A stretch of DNA of 32,044 nucleotides from Firmicutes bacterium UBA2058 (lineage in GTDB: Bacteria > Bacillota > Clostridia > Tissierellales > Sedimentibacteraceae), in NCBI GenBank assembly GCA_002332905.1, contig DDAM01000004.1:71122-103165 (forward strand). Reading direction: 5' to 3'. Position 1 is the stretch's first letter. Each line of letters starts with the position of its first letter. The notes beneath the pieces are model-generated. The model was not told the origin of the DNA and did not search any database. It was given only the letters and a program-made list of their open reading frames with translations. A program made the translations under genes and the position numbers. This document shows, piece by piece, positions 1 through 7,595 of the stretch.

Positions 1-20
1 CTTTCCTATTAGATAAAAAA
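1..20. repeat. Partial copy of a dispersed hairpin repeat
   Basis: These 20 bases are identical to 22240-22259, where they form the right arm of a 17-bp hairpin plus an A-run. Only this arm is inside the window. In both places the sequence directly abuts the T-run of a terminator for minus-strand genes. The copy is therefore probably part of a repeat family that sits at transcription unit ends. Confidence 0.6.
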
Positions 21-61
21 ATAAAGCATGAATTTTAGTAATTCTAAAATTCATGCTTTAT
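15..61 (-). terminator. Rho-independent terminator ending the arsenic island
   Basis: A perfect 18-bp inverted repeat (21-38 with 44-61) has a 5-nt loop, and a run of A at 15-20 reads as a U-run on the minus strand. It lies just past the last gene of the island. A near-identical hairpin occurs at 7704-7752, at the other end of the island. Confidence 0.85.
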
Positions 62-111
62 GTCCCTCTTCTATTTCACAATCAATTCTATTTCTTTTAT
101 ACTACTTAGAA

Positions 112-345
112 TTATTTGCTTATCAATTCAACAATCTTTTCTTTTGAAACTATACGCCCACTCACTACTAATTTTCCGTCAACCATCAATGATGGAGATG
201 ACATAACACCAAGTTTAACTATTTCAATCAAATCTTCTACCTTTTCAATATTGGCATTAAGACCTAGTTCTTCAACAGCAGATTTGGTGTTTTCATATAA
301 TTGGTCACATTTATCGCAACCAGTTCCTATTACTTTTATAATCAT
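112..345 (-). CDS. Small thioredoxin-like redox protein (TIGR00412-type)
   Basis: This 77-residue cytosolic protein is a minimal thioredoxin fold. The redox pair is C10-x-x-C13 in the context GTGCDKC, near the N-terminus, and a cis-proline-type segment follows (SSPSLMV). The family (redox-active disulfide protein 2) is known to sit beside YraQ-type permeases and arsenic genes and probably passes electrons or carries metal on its thiols. It is a clear paralogue of the C-terminal part of the protein at 1883-2230. Its GGAGG ribosome site overlaps the stop codon of the ArsR-CobW gene (TAGGAGG), so the two are translated from one message. Function in the arsenic pathway is inferred from context. 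Confidence 0.85.
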   Translation of the reverse strand: MIIKVIGTGCDKCDQLYENTKSAVEELGLNANIEKVEDLIEIVKLGVMSSPSLMVDGKLVVSGRIVSKEKIVELISK

Positions 346-355
346 ACCGAACCTC

Positions 356-1657
356 CTAGTTTTTTAGTTGCATTTCTAATCCAACATACTTTTTCCAAGA
401 ATCATGAATCCTTTTAATTAAATTTGGACCAATTTTTGATATAAAAACAATTTGTGATTTTTCTTGCGGATTACAAGGTTTATAATCAATTTGTTTTCCT
501 ACTAAATCAATTTGATTCCACCCACTATCATATAGGTTAAAGAAGCCTTTTATTCTATAAACATCTGCTTCTATTTCCCTCAAAAATAGCTCTAATTTTT
601 CTTTTTCAACCACTCCATCAAAATTCATAAATAAAGTTTTAGGCTTAGTTTCTTCGCTATTAGTGGTTTCTTCACCTTCAGCCCATTTGTATTGCATAAG
701 ATTTTCATGCAGAAATCCTAAATCTAAATTTCCATTGGAACTTAAATCTATTCTACATGCTGGGTTAATTTCTTTAATTTTTTCTTTTATTTTTATTATC
801 ATATTTGCGTTAACCAAGTCTACTTTGGTAAGTACAGCAAGATGACAATGCTTTAATTGTCTATGAACAGTTTCTAGGTCATCTAACTGATTAAAGAAGT
901 TGACAGCATCTACTAGACAAATAGCACCTTTGAATTCATATTGGTCACCAGACATTACTCTAGCCGCCTCTAAAATTTCTTCAACATTTGATGGATCACC
1001 TAATCCTGAACTCTCAACGAACAGATATTCAAATTTATGTTTAGACATTTCAGCAAGAGCTTGAACAAAAGATAGCTTTAAGCAAGAACAAAAAATAGAA
1101 CCTCTATTAATTTCTACCATTTGAATATCATCATTGCGAAGAATTGTACCATCAATCCCAAGCTTACCAAATTCATTTTGAATAACACCAACTTTTTTAC
1201 CTTTTAAAGAATCTAATAACTTTATTAAAATTGTAGTCTTTCCAGAGCCTAAAAATCCTGTTAAAACATATAGATTTGTTTTTTTGTCTATAGCATTATC
1301 TTCAGTTATAGATTCCGATTGTACGTTGCTTTCTATTTCTGGAGTGGATTGGCATAAACATTCAGATTTACTAAGAAAATTTTGATCTAAAAGTGTATCT
1401 ATTTTTCGTTTTGCATCTTGCATACCATCTTCACTGATTGAATAGTGCATCCATTTTCCATCTTTTCTACCAATGACAACCTTTGAATCACAGAGAATTT
1501 TCATATGGTGAGAAAGTGTAGATTGTTGAATATCTAACTTATTTAGTAAGACACAAGCACATTTTTCTCCACTTTGAAGAATCTCTAAAATCTTCCAACG
1601 ATTTTCATCACAAAACGCTTTAAAAATACGAATATTTTCAACATAATCTTTTTTCAT
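356..1657 (-). CDS. ArsR-type regulator fused to a CobW/COG0523-family GTPase
   Basis: This 433-residue protein joins two domains in one uninterrupted frame. Residues 1-95 are a winged helix of the ArsR/SmtB type, with C33-A-C35 in the position of the ELCVCDL metal site and a recognition helix around QQSTLSHHMK. A linker carries another Cys pair (C100, C102). Residues 128-433 are a G3E GTPase: Walker A GFLGSGKTT (134-142), ESSGLGDP (215-222), TKVD (277-280) and the metal-binding loop FCSC (189-192), close to the CxCC motif of COG0523. COG0523 proteins are metallochaperones or metal-insertion GTPases. The fusion implies that metal or metalloid occupancy, GTP state and DNA binding are linked; this is inference. 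The SD is GAGGTG just upstream of the ATG. A promoter and palindrome precede the gene. Confidence 0.85.
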   Translation of the reverse strand: MKKDYVENIRIFKAFCDENRWKILEILQSGEKCACVLLNKLDIQQSTLSHHMKILCDSKVVIGRKDGKWMHYSISEDGMQDAKRKIDTLLDQNFLSKSECLCQSTPEIESNVQSESITEDNAIDKKTNLYVLTGFLGSGKTTILIKLLDSLKGKKVGVIQNEFGKLGIDGTILRNDDIQMVEINRGSIFCSCLKLSFVQALAEMSKHKFEYLFVESSGLGDPSNVEEILEAARVMSGDQYEFKGAICLVDAVNFFNQLDDLETVHRQLKHCHLAVLTKVDLVNANMIIKIKEKIKEINPACRIDLSSNGNLDLGFLHENLMQYKWAEGEETTNSEETKPKTLFMNFDGVVEKEKLELFLREIEADVYRIKGFFNLYDSGWNQIDLVGKQIDYKPCNPQEKSQIVFISKIGPNLIKRIHDSWKKYVGLEMQLKN

Positions 1658-1745
1658 TCGTTCACCTCATAATACTGATTTATCCATTAAATTTTGGATA
1701 TTTTTCATCAAAACCACACTTTTTTTAAATAAATTAATACTTGAT

Positions 1746-1764
1746 GCATTATTCTGCATAATGC
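1746..1764. promoter_or_regulatory. Inverted-repeat operator candidate upstream of the ArsR-CobW gene
   Basis: A 7-bp inverted repeat, GCATTAT-n5-ATAATGC, lies about 90 bp upstream of the start codon. It is just downstream of a weak minus-strand promoter candidate (GTTCAA at 1801-1806 and CATATA at 1779-1784 on the plus strand, giving TTGAAC-N16-TATATG). Placement over the early transcribed region fits a repressor site, perhaps for the fused ArsR domain itself. It differs from the ATATCGAT boxes elsewhere in the island. Confidence 0.45.
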
Positions 1765-1882
1765 TTACTTGTAATGTTCATATACCTTCTAATTTGGATT
1801 GTTCAATAAGATGGATTAACAATATCTGTCCAAATAGTTCATAAAAATTTTATACTCCTATCATCCCAACCAATGCTACTAA

Positions 1883-2230
1883 CTATAAAATTTTCTGTAA
1901 CAATTTTATAATTTCTTCTACTTTCAAAACTTTACCAAATGATACTACATTTCCACCAACTACAAGTGCAGGTGTAGTCATAATACCATATGAAGCAATC
2001 TGTGTAAAATCAGTTATATGTTCAATAGTAGTATCCATCCCTAATTGTTCTAGTGCAATCTTAGTATTATTTTCTAACTCTCTGCACTTTGAACAACCAG
2101 AACCTAATACTTTAATAAAAACACCCTCACTTTGCTCTGCTATAGCTTTTTCCATGGATTGTTCATCACATGAACTTCCACAGCAACAACTATCTTTTAC
2201 TTTTTTATTTTTATTTCCAAATAATGACAT
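1883..2230 (-). CDS. Small thioredoxin-like protein with N-terminal Cys-rich tag
   Basis: This 115-residue protein has a thioredoxin-like C-terminal domain with C46-x-x-C49 (GSGCSKC) and an MTTPALV segment. An N-terminal extension carries the cluster CCCGSSC (residues 15-21). The extension could bind a soft metal or arsenite; this is inferred from the thiol density. The thioredoxin part is a paralogue of the 77-residue protein at 112-345. The gene is led by a strong promoter with three ATATCGAT-like boxes, and an SD (GGAGGAAC) precedes the ATG. Confidence 0.85.
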   Translation of the reverse strand: MSLFGNKNKKVKDSCCCGSSCDEQSMEKAIAEQSEGVFIKVLGSGCSKCRELENNTKIALEQLGMDTTIEHITDFTQIASYGIMTTPALVVGGNVVSFGKVLKVEEIIKLLQKIL

Positions 2231-2320
2231 AATTTGTTCCTCCTTACTTTTCTAAAATAGAATAATGTTTCCATTTACTTCGTTCCTACTCTGTACAATT
2301 CCAGAGTCACAGCCTTACTT

Positions 2321-2373
2321 ATATCGATATTTATCGGTATGTTTATTATATGCTACATATCGATAATTGTCAA
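2321..2373 (-). promoter_or_regulatory. Strong promoter with three ATATCGAT-like operator boxes
   Basis: On the minus strand TTGACA (2368-2373) and TATAAT (2345-2350) are separated by exactly 17 bp. ATATCGAT-like octamers lie at 2321, 2331 (TTATCGGT) and 2357. The last is inside the promoter spacer and the other two are just after the -10. A 9-bp inverted repeat (2349-2357 with 2376-2384) spans the spacer. The layout nearly copies that at 7596-7649. Repression by an ArsR-family protein is the natural reading; which one is not shown. Confidence 0.75.
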
Positions 2374-2424
2374 TGTGTAGCATATAATTTTTTTCATAAA
2401 GTGTTTTTATTTTATTTTCAAAAT

Positions 2425-2853
2425 TTATAATATACTAAATTTTTCAGCCAATTGATTAACTTTAGTTTCTATTAATTCAATTACTTTTTCAAATTCTTCA
2501 TCACTCTTACCAGTTGGGTCTTCAAGTCCCCAATCTTCAAAGTATTGATGTGGTAGAAAAGGACATGTTACATTACATCCCATAGTAATTAATATATCTG
2601 GTTCTGGAATATCAGTTATTAATTTATTGTACTGAGTTTTTTTCATATCTATATCATACTTTTGTTTTATAAGCCTAACTGCATCTTTGTTAATATGTGT
2701 TTTCAACTCTGTACCTGCACTATATATATCAAACTTATCACTATATAATAATTTAGTTATCGCTTCCGCTATTTGACTTCTACATGAATTATGAACACAT
2801 ACAAATGCTACTTTAGGTTTACCAGACGTATTTAATTTTATTTTATTATTCAT
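2425..2853 (-). CDS. arsC: Arsenate reductase, thioredoxin-coupled (LMW-PTPase fold)
   Basis: This 142-residue cytosolic enzyme reduces arsenate to arsenite, the substrate of the ACR3 pump encoded upstream. It has the P-loop C19-x5-R25 (CVHNSCR) and the usual DPTGK segment late in the protein. The two further redox cysteines are C93 and C97. They are only three residues apart, against six in the Bacillus subtilis and Staphylococcus enzymes, so the shuttle loop is short. The several thioredoxins in the island are obvious candidate reductants. An 11-residue N-terminal extension precedes the usual start of the fold. Confidence 0.93.
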   Translation of the reverse strand: MNNKIKLNTSGKPKVAFVCVHNSCRSQIAEAITKLLYSDKFDIYSAGTELKTHINKDAVRLIKQKYDIDMKKTQYNKLITDIPEPDILITMGCNVTCPFLPHQYFEDWGLEDPTGKSDEEFEKVIELIETKVNQLAEKFSIL

Positions 2854-2882
2854 TTTTTCTCTCCAAGTTATTTGTATTAATT

Positions 2883-2996
2883 TTAATTAATCAAATCAAA
2901 TAATTTATCGCCATTTATTTCTTCTAGGCTCCATTGTATTAATGCAACTTTACCACCAGTATGTAAAATAACTTTATTATTCAAACACAAACCCAT
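2883..2996 (-). CDS. Possible 37-residue peptide between acr3 and arsC
   Basis: An open frame from ATG (2994-2996) to TAA (2883-2885) fills the 150-bp gap between acr3 and arsC. The peptide begins MGLCLNNK and ends DKLFDLIN. It has one Cys and one Trp and reads like plausible protein, but I recognise no family. No good ribosome site is visible, and an in-frame stop lies a few codons upstream. It could be a true small protein coupled to acr3, or a remnant of a longer lost gene. Confidence 0.3.
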   Translation of the reverse strand: MGLCLNNKVILHTGGKVALIQWSLEEINGDKLFDLIN

Positions 2997-3004
2997 TACA
3001 ATAG

Positions 3005-4069
3005 TTATTTATTACCACTCTCTGGCTGGACAAACCAATGTTTAGTTTTATTAACAAATTTAACTAGCATCAACATTACAGGAACTTCTGTAAGGACTCC
3101 TACTGTACAAACAAGTACAACTGGCGAATCTGGTCCAAATAGTGCAATTGCTACTGCCACTGATAGTTCAAAGAAATCAGATGCTCCAATCAAGGCAGCA
3201 GGAGCAGCTATGCTATGTGGTTGTTTGCACTTTTTACATACGAAATACGCAAATGCTGCTGTAAGAACATTTTGCAAAATAAGTGGAATTGAAATTAACA
3301 ATACATGTATTGGATTATCAATTATTGCATCACCTTGGAATGAAAAAATAATAACTAATGTTAATAACAAACCTACTGTAGTAATATTGTCAAATTTACT
3401 AACAAATTTCTGTGTAAAATATTCTTCTCCCTTTTTCTTAATCATTATAGTACGTGTGGTTACACCAGCAACTAATGGAATAACAACAAATAACACTATT
3501 GATAAGAATAAAGTATCCCATGGCACTTGTATGTCAGAAACTCCTAAAAGGAAAGAAACAATAGGGATAAAAAGAATAAGAATAATTAAGTCATTCACTG
3601 AAACCTGTACTAGTGTGTGTGCAGGGTCTCCTTTTGTTAGATTACTCCATACAAAAACCATAGCTGTACAAGGAGCTGCTCCTAATAAAACTGCACCAGC
3701 TACATAATCACGGGCTATTTCAGCTGAAATATAGGCTTTAAATAGCACATTAAAGAACAAGAACGCAAGCCCATACATAAGAAATGGTTTAATCAACCAA
3801 CTGGTTCCACTAGAAATAACTATTCCAAGTGGATTTTTTCCAACATTTTTTATTGACTGAAAATCAATTTTCATCATCATTGGATAAATCATTATCCATA
3901 TGAGTACTGCAATAGGTATAGATATTTCCGCATATTCAAATTGTTCAAGAAAGTTAGGTATGCTTGGTAAAAACTTTCCTATAAGAATCCCTACACCCAT
4001 ACAAAGAAGTACCCATACAGTTAGATATTTTTCAAAAAAACTAATTCCTTTATTTTTTTTATTACTCAT
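3005..4069 (-). CDS. acr3: ACR3-family arsenite efflux permease
   Basis: This 354-residue integral membrane protein has about ten hydrophobic segments and exports arsenite using the membrane potential. Family marks include GAAPCTAMVFVWS with C134 in the predicted fourth membrane helix, matching the cysteine needed in characterised ACR3 pumps. The late GVLTEVPVML segment carries a conserved Glu. The ATG lies two bases beyond the arsR stop, and its SD (GGAGGATT) is inside the end of arsR, so the two genes are co-transcribed. This is the ACR3 family, not the unrelated E. coli-type ArsB. Confidence 0.95.
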   Translation of the reverse strand: MSNKKNKGISFFEKYLTVWVLLCMGVGILIGKFLPSIPNFLEQFEYAEISIPIAVLIWIMIYPMMMKIDFQSIKNVGKNPLGIVISSGTSWLIKPFLMYGLAFLFFNVLFKAYISAEIARDYVAGAVLLGAAPCTAMVFVWSNLTKGDPAHTLVQVSVNDLIILILFIPIVSFLLGVSDIQVPWDTLFLSIVLFVVIPLVAGVTTRTIMIKKKGEEYFTQKFVSKFDNITTVGLLLTLVIIFSFQGDAIIDNPIHVLLISIPLILQNVLTAAFAYFVCKKCKQPHSIAAPAALIGASDFFELSVAVAIALFGPDSPVVLVCTVGVLTEVPVMLMLVKFVNKTKHWFVQPESGNK

Positions 4070-4070
4070 T

Positions 4071-4415
4071 TTAATCCTCCATACTATTAGAACACAAATT
4101 TTCAGTTTTAATTTTTTCTAGTTCAATTTTATCATTGTCAGAATCAGACAATTTATTCAATCTATTATACAAATAGTCATATAGCTCTTTGTTTTGATTA
4201 ATAAACTCTTCGTTAATAGTATAATAAATCCATTGAGCTTTTTTATTATCTTTTAATATTCCTGCATTTTTCAAAGTGCTTAGATGTCTCGACGCATTTG
4301 ACTGGGTTAATTTTAAACACTTTTCTACTTCACATACACATAATTCATTATTTAATAATATACCAACAATTCTCAATCTCGTTTCATCTGCAAGTGCTTT
4401 TAATATATCAATCAA
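4071..4415 (-). CDS. arsR: ArsR-family arsenite-responsive repressor
   Basis: This is a 114-residue winged-helix repressor. I place the start at TTG (4413-4415) because a strong SD (AGGAGGT) lies about seven bases ahead and the length then matches ArsR proteins. A longer frame upstream would add 21 residues of unlikely sequence. The metal site is ELCVCEVEKC, with C26, C28 and a further C33 that could make a three-thiol As(III) site. The recognition helix is near TQSNASRHLSTL. It directly precedes acr3. A palindrome at 4436-4459 is the likely self-operator. The ATATCGAT promoters elsewhere in the island may be targets of this or another regulator. Confidence 0.92.
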   Translation of the reverse strand: MIDILKALADETRLRIVGILLNNELCVCEVEKCLKLTQSNASRHLSTLKNAGILKDNKKAQWIYYTINEEFINQNKELYDYLYNRLNKLSDSDNDKIELEKIKTENLCSNSMED

Positions 4416-4435
4416 TTTTTTACCTCCTAATATTA

Positions 4436-4459
4436 GTATATGAGCATATACGCATATAC
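4436..4459. promoter_or_regulatory. Palindromic operator candidate upstream of arsR
   Basis: GTATATG (4436-4442) and CATATAC (4453-4459) form an inverted repeat, with ATAT at the centre, 20 bp before the arsR start. A TATACT hexamer on the minus strand lies at its start-proximal end, so binding would block transcription of arsR-acr3. The pattern resembles ArsR/SmtB operators and differs from the ATATCGAT boxes. Confidence 0.5.
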
Positions 4460-4521
4460 TATGCCATATAAAGACCAAAATAAAATGCCATAATATAATC
4501 TTCCTTTTTTATCTAATTTAA

Positions 4522-5211
4522 TTAAAATCCTAAATAAAACATATAAAAGCCTATTATTAAAATAACAGTACCCACAATAATTTTCAAAGAAGTACTAACT
4601 TTATTGTATCTTTTACTGCTTGATATTTTTTGTACAAATCCAACAGAAGTACCTGCTATTACAGCTAGAATACCATGGCCAAAAGAATATAATAAAAGAA
4701 GTAAAATTCCCCATATAATATTACCTTTGCCAGCAACAATAGCAAGTAATGCTATCAGAACAGGAGTTGAACAAGGTGAAGAAAATATGCCACCGAGGAT
4801 ACCTGCTATAAATGCTCCTAAAAACCCTTTTTTAGTATTTTTAGAAAGCAAATAGCTTGATGGTATAATTTCATACACACCCCAAACCTGTAAAGCCATT
4901 AGTGTCATTAAAACTCCTAATATTATATACCACCACGATGCTGAAGTACCAATTAATCTGCCAGCAGTAGATGCAATGACACCTAGAGTTGTAAATGTAA
5001 CTACAGAGCCACACACAAAGATTATTGATAATAAAAAAGCTTTTTTTGTATCCTTCTGACCAGTTCCGCCAACATATCCAATAACTAAAGGAATACTTGA
5101 TAACGAACAAGGGGTAATTGATGTTATAACACCTGCAACAAATGCTAATAATGGTGTAAGCCACATATTTTCAAGTATCATCTTCGACAAATTATCTAAA
5201 ATAACTGTCAT
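4522..5211 (-). CDS. ccdA: CcdA/DsbD-type transmembrane thiol electron carrier
   Basis: This 229-residue membrane protein has about six hydrophobic segments and two redox cysteines in the expected places: C35 in TPCSLSSIP and C147 in SSPCSTPV. CcdA proteins carry reducing equivalents from cytosolic thioredoxin across the membrane to an exported thioredoxin-like partner. That partner is encoded immediately upstream. The two genes overlap by one base (TAATG), so they are translationally coupled. In this island the substrate is unlikely to be cytochrome c, since no such genes are present. Arsenic- or metal-related thiol reduction is my inference. Confidence 0.88.
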   Translation of the reverse strand: MTVILDNLSKMILENMWLTPLLAFVAGVITSITPCSLSSIPLVIGYVGGTGQKDTKKAFLLSIIFVCGSVVTFTTLGVIASTAGRLIGTSASWWYIILGVLMTLMALQVWGVYEIIPSSYLLSKNTKKGFLGAFIAGILGGIFSSPCSTPVLIALLAIVAGKGNIIWGILLLLLYSFGHGILAVIAGTSVGFVQKISSSKRYNKVSTSLKIIVGTVILIIGFYMFYLGF

Positions 5212-5762
5212 TATTTTACCCCCATATCTTTTAAAATAATCCTCATTTGTTCTTCTGTTAAGCCACCTTGATGTACAGTAAATGCATGTTCGTTTGATTC
5301 TTTAATGTTATACATTAAAAACTCTATACCTAATTCTTTGCTTGGCACATAAGGTTTGCCATCATGCGTATAAAATATTTGTGTAGGAATGATCTGTATT
5401 GGAAACTCTGCTGCTGCATCTCCATTTTTCCATACATCAACAAATTTTATAATAACTTTTCCTTGCATTTCACTATTAAGTTTTTTTAAAACTGGTGCCA
5501 TCTGTTTACAAGGAATGCATGAATCTGCACCAAAATCAATTATTATTGGCATTTTATAAGACTTTAACTTTTCTAAGTCAATTGATGTTGCTTCTAATTG
5601 GAACTCCTTATTTGTTCCTTCAGTAGCTATTTCATTTTTGTCTTTATTTTCAGATAATTTTTGAGTTTTTATTAAAATTCCATTTTTTACAAACCAAATA
5701 ATCGCAATTGCTATAATTATTATAATTGGAATTATAAATTTTATTAGTTTCTTATTACCCAT
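5211..5762 (-). CDS. Membrane-anchored thioredoxin-family protein
   Basis: This 183-residue protein starts with a single hydrophobic helix (residues 8-25) that anchors or exports it. It is followed by a linker and a thioredoxin domain with C82-x-x-C85 (DSCIPC) and cis-Pro near P126 (IIPTQIF). I use the ATG at 5760-5762, which overlaps the stop of the upstream gene in TGATG. A TTG three codons earlier is too close to the GGAGG. Topology puts the active site outside the cell, where CcdA can reduce it. Confidence 0.85.
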   Translation of the reverse strand: MGNKKLIKFIIPIIIIIAIAIIWFVKNGILIKTQKLSENKDKNEIATEGTNKEFQLEATSIDLEKLKSYKMPIIIDFGADSCIPCKQMAPVLKKLNSEMQGKVIIKFVDVWKNGDAAAEFPIQIIPTQIFYTHDGKPYVPSKELGIEFLMYNIKESNEHAFTVHQGGLTEEQMRIILKDMGVK

Positions 5763-6520
5763 CAGCAGCAATTACCTCCACAGGAGCAATTATTTTTTTC
5801 ATTTTTACCAGCAAAAAAATTCTCCAAATTTTTAGGCAAAATATACTGATCACAACTACAGGTTGTCTTTTGAGAACCTAAAACTATTTTTAAAATGTTT
5901 TCTGCAAGCATTTCTTTAGGTGGAATTTCATATACTTTATCATTATGTCTAAATATTCGACAATCAACTTTTGAATTGCTGATTTTACCACAGCAATCAC
6001 AATTATTTTCTTCAACTGTCTTGCATATATCCTGACCATTAACAAGAATAGTAGGTGAAGATACAAAACGATACTTATTTGCCATTTCTATAGTATCAAT
6101 TTTAACTTTATTAAATGCTACTTCATACCCTGCTAATTGTAATACTGGAATTATAATTGCGAGAACATCTTCTAGTACACTATCCGTTCCTATACATCTA
6201 TCACAAACTTTTAAGTCAAGATATAAATATTCTACAACCACTTTTTTATCATTTGATTTCTCGGAACAACAGCAAGACTCTTCTTTTATTTTCTCTCCGT
6301 TAGGAGGTATCCAACCTGAATAATCACCAACATAGGTAATTGCTCCAACTGGACACAGGTTACCACACCCATGGCAATGTTCAACACAGCCATTAGTATA
6401 TACAACAACAGGAGATGGTGATTTTTTATTATCAAAAACACCATGATTACATTTTTTAATACATGCTCCACATTCTTTACAAATAGTATAGTCTACAACA
6501 GGATACCATTTTTTAGACAA
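5762..6520 (-). CDS. Two-[4Fe-4S] ferredoxin fused to a DUF2703-like thioredoxin fold
   Basis: This 252-residue protein appears cytosolic. Residues 10-60 carry two iron-sulfur motifs: C14, C17, C20, C24 and C45, C49, C52, C56-P. After a CCC patch (about residue 83), residues 95-225 resemble DUF2703: LYLDLKVCDRC is the redox pair and SSPTILVNG the cis-Pro segment. Extra Cys pairs (CDCC, CSC) and a CSCGGNCC tail end the protein. The design suggests electron transfer from iron-sulfur clusters to a disulfide, or a metalloid-binding sink; both are inference. It lies between the permease and the anchored thioredoxin with almost no spacing, so it belongs to that operon. Confidence 0.8.
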   Translation of the reverse strand: MSKKWYPVVDYTICKECGACIKKCNHGVFDNKKSPSPVVVYTNGCVEHCHGCGNLCPVGAITYVGDYSGWIPPNGEKIKEESCCCSEKSNDKKVVVEYLYLDLKVCDRCIGTDSVLEDVLAIIIPVLQLAGYEVAFNKVKIDTIEMANKYRFVSSPTILVNGQDICKTVEENNCDCCGKISNSKVDCRIFRHNDKVYEIPPKEMLAENILKIVLGSQKTTCSCDQYILPKNLENFFAGKNEKNNCSCGGNCC

Positions 6521-6533
6521 ATTTTACTCCCCC

Positions 6534-7559
6534 TTAAATAAGAATAAATTGAAATGCATTAAATATATAACCGATAATAACAATTCCAACGGCTACAATA
6601 CCTACAAATACACATAGCAACTTTGGTTTTACCGCCTTACGAAGCATAATCATTGATGGTAAAGAAAGTGCTGTTACACCCATCATAAACGAAAGAACCG
6701 TACCCATGCCTACGCCTTTTGCAAATAGAGCTTCTGCAATAGGAATTGTACCAAATATATCAGCATACATTGGAATACCAATAACAGTAGCTATTATAAC
6801 TGAGAAAGGATTGTTTTTACCTAAAATAGATTGTATTATCTCAGCAGGAATCCAGTTATGAATTAAAGCACCAATTCCTACACCTATTATAACATACCAG
6901 AAAACCTTTTTAACTGTTGCTTGAACTTGCTCCCAAGCATATACCATTCTTTCACGCTTGCTTAATTCAGGTGATTCAATATCAACACTACCAGCTGATT
7001 TAATAAAACTTTCAACGTATTTTTCCATTCCTAGCTTTTGGATAAGAGTACCACCAATTATTGCTAAAACTAATCCCACTATTACATATGCAACAGCTAT
7101 TTTACCTCCAAAAATACTCATAAGAAGTATTAATGATCCTAAATCTACCAACGGCGAAGATATAAGAAACGAAAATGTAACACCTACTGGAAGTCCTGCA
7201 CTAGTAAATCCCATAAAAAGTGGGATAGACGAACATGAACAAAATGGTGTAACTGTGCCTAATAGTGCAGCTAAAGCATTAGCTGTAATACCTTTAAATC
7301 TTCCCAGTATTTTTTTTGTTCTTTCAGGAGGAAAGTAACTTTGAATATAAGATATAATGTATATTAAAAACGATAATAAAACAAATATTTTTATAGTATC
7401 ATATATAAAAAACTGAATGCTACCACCAATATGTTCAGTTATATCAATTCCAAAAACTGATAATATATTACCAATTAAAGAATTTAGCCATTTCATTCCA
7501 AGAACTTGGTTTTGAAAGAAAAACCAAATATTTTTAATAATTTGCATTTTATTTTTCAC
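6534..7559 (-). CDS. YraQ/DUF318 permease, ArsP-like
   Basis: This 341-residue membrane protein has about eight to ten hydrophobic segments. It carries the family signature TPFCSCSSIPL with C107 and C109 in a membrane helix, and a related second-half motif GIPMYADIFGTIPI. Characterised relatives include ArsP, which exports trivalent organoarsenicals, but other YraQ-type proteins are linked to other metals, so the substrate is open. It is the first gene of the operon and is read from the strong boxed promoter at 7596-7649. Confidence 0.85.
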   Translation of the reverse strand: MKNKMQIIKNIWFFFQNQVLGMKWLNSLIGNILSVFGIDITEHIGGSIQFFIYDTIKIFVLLSFLIYIISYIQSYFPPERTKKILGRFKGITANALAALLGTVTPFCSCSSIPLFMGFTSAGLPVGVTFSFLISSPLVDLGSLILLMSIFGGKIAVAYVIVGLVLAIIGGTLIQKLGMEKYVESFIKSAGSVDIESPELSKRERMVYAWEQVQATVKKVFWYVIIGVGIGALIHNWIPAEIIQSILGKNNPFSVIIATVIGIPMYADIFGTIPIAEALFAKGVGMGTVLSFMMGVTALSLPSMIMLRKAVKPKLLCVFVGIVAVGIVIIGYIFNAFQFILI

Positions 7560-7595
7560 CTCTCAATTTTGCATTTTTTTATAATTTTATTTGTC

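Noticed and set aside
1304..1400. Possible frameshift or assembly join between separate arsR and cobW genes
   Set aside because: The frame runs through the linker without a stop, no internal ribosome site precedes the GTPase start, and the linker has ordinary composition. I keep it as one fused gene.
3210..3707. 165-residue plus-strand frame opposite acr3
   Set aside because: It is the antisense shadow of ACR3, and no SD or family resemblance supports it.
4871..5164. 97-residue minus-strand frame inside ccdA
   Set aside because: It overlaps the CcdA gene in another frame, has unlikely composition rich in Tyr, Cys and Trp, and no ribosome site.
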